This document shows, in pieces, positions 47,802-48,272 of a stretch of DNA of 48,272 nt. This DNA comes from an uncultured Bacteroidales bacterium (GTDB lineage: Bacteria > Bacteroidota > Bacteroidia > Bacteroidales > Paludibacteraceae). The notes under the pieces were generated by a model. It was given only the letters and a program-made list of their open reading frames with translations. It had not been told where the DNA came from and ran no database searches. The stretch covers positions 1 to 48,272 of the forward strand of contig CACZCR010000010.1 of the NCBI GenBank assembly GCA_902779705.1, given 5' to 3'. Positions within the stretch are counted from its first letter, which is position 1. Each line of letters opens with the position of its first letter. The translations under genes and the position numbers were made by a program.

Positions 47802-48272
47802 ATGAGAAACATCATTGTTAGTGTCGTGGCGTTATGCCTGTTAATGACGGGTTGTAACTCGCGTACGCCGCAGTACCGCATCGGCGTAAGCCAGTGTCTG
47901 GACGATGCCTGGCGGCAGAAGATGAACTATGAGATGGAGCGGGAGTTGCTGCTCCATCCCGATATGACGCTCTCGCGCCGTATAGCTTACGGCAGCAACG
48001 AGTTGCAGTGTGCCCAGATCGATAGTTTTATCAAAGAGCGCGTAGATCTGCTGATTGTCAGTCCCAATGAGGCGAAGCAGGTACAACCTGCTGTGACGAG
48101 AGCTTATCGAGCCGGCATCCCGGTGATTGTTGCTGACCGCCGTGTTCCCGGAGACGAATGGACTGCTTTCATCGGTGGCGACAACTACAAGGTAGGCCGA
48201 CTGATGGCGCAATGGGTGATAGGAAAAGCGAGTGACAAAGGATCAAAGGCGAAAAGGAAGCCGTTCGTCGTA
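47802..48272 (+). CDS. sugar-binding sensor lipoprotein, probable start of a hybrid two-component system (3'-truncated)
   Basis: 157 residues are visible; the frame runs off the window. It starts MRNIIVSVVALCLLMTGC, a lipobox-like signal with Cys at about residue 18. Then comes a periplasmic binding domain of the RbsB/LacI type: QYRIGVSQCLDDAWRQKM, RELLLHPDMTLSRRIAYGSNELQCAQIDSFIKERVDLLIVSPNEA and YRAGIPVIVADRRVPGDEWTAFIGGDN. This is the standard N-terminus of Bacteroides hybrid two-component sensors for glycans, which continue into a kinase, receiver and AraC output. The lipobox may instead be an uncleaved signal anchor. A polysaccharide-use locus may lie to the right. Confidence 0.82.
   Translation, partial: MRNIIVSVVALCLLMTGCNSRTPQYRIGVSQCLDDAWRQKMNYEMERELLLHPDMTLSRRIAYGSNELQCAQIDSFIKERVDLLIVSPNEAKQVQPAVTRAYRAGIPVIVADRRVPGDEWTAFIGGDNYKVGRLMAQWVIGKASDKGSKAKRKPFVV

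Overview
The window is chromosomal DNA of a member of the order Bacteroidales (phylum Bacteroidota), probably a host-associated species without a close cultured relative. The evidence is the promoter type (TTTG, then TAnnTTTG, with no sigma70 -35/-10 boxes), a type IX secretion plug protein, a secreted nuclease with a T9SS-like tail, the start of a hybrid two-component sensor at the right edge, and local gene orders such as DUF6913-dapA and infC-rpmI-rplT. There are no rRNA genes, insertion sequences, CRISPR arrays or riboswitches that I can support.

Layout. (1) 1-843 (+): three small genes (a partial unknown, a two-helix holin-like protein and a tiny lipoprotein) closed by a terminator; they resemble the end of a phage-type lysis module. 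(2) 856-2946 (-): a two-gene unit made of a membrane protein with a cytosolic DUF4062/TIR-like domain and an exported phosphate-binding-like domain, followed by a secreted unknown. (3) 3099-10366 (+): nadE-murB-murA-hpt-dsbD-rlmB, one transcription unit for NAD and peptidoglycan precursor synthesis, purine salvage, envelope redox and rRNA methylation. A small cysteine-rich CWC gene overlaps its end on the opposite strand. (4) 10868-14159 (-): fabD-lon. (5) 14282-23106 (-): eight tightly overlapping genes forming a lipid-linked amino-sugar cassette that parallels the Arn pathway: two GT-C-like membrane proteins, a WecE/RffA aminotransferase, two SMR half-transporters (ArnE/ArnF-like), a hexapeptide acetyltransferase, a GtrB/ArnC-like GT2, and an unusual tandem-duplicated ATP-grasp ligase. 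(6) 23230-26302 (-): dnaA; then ftsB-like, a small membrane protein, ruvC and a 2[4Fe-4S] ferredoxin.

(7) 26455-32429 (+): secreted nuclease, ligA, DUF6913, dapA and a PCMD-like surface protein, ended by a bidirectional terminator shared with rplT. (8) 32500-33715 (-): infC-rpmI-rplT, with infC apparently starting at an ATA codon. Upstream and pointing away lies a self-contained ~97-nt RNA gene (promoter plus terminator), a candidate Bacteroidales-1/6S-type RNA. (9) 34074-37012: an AraC-type regulator (+), a DUF2520 protein (-) and an M20 dipeptidase (-). (10) 37106-46124 (+): two GH13 alpha-amylases, a Na/Pi cotransporter, lysS, gpsA and pgi. Their promoter overlaps the divergent M20 promoter base for base. 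(11) 46135-47442 (-): T9SS plug protein; then tRNA-Thr(CGT) with its own promoter and terminator; then the truncated start of a sugar-sensing lipoprotein/HTCS.

The most striking global pattern is that 15 promoters share an exact 20-nt spacer and, in most, an extended upstream box resembling TTTGCRTATRT. The most promising uncharacterised system is the Arn-like cassette with the tandem ATP-grasp enzyme. The second is the DUF4062-TM-binding-protein gene and its secreted partner.
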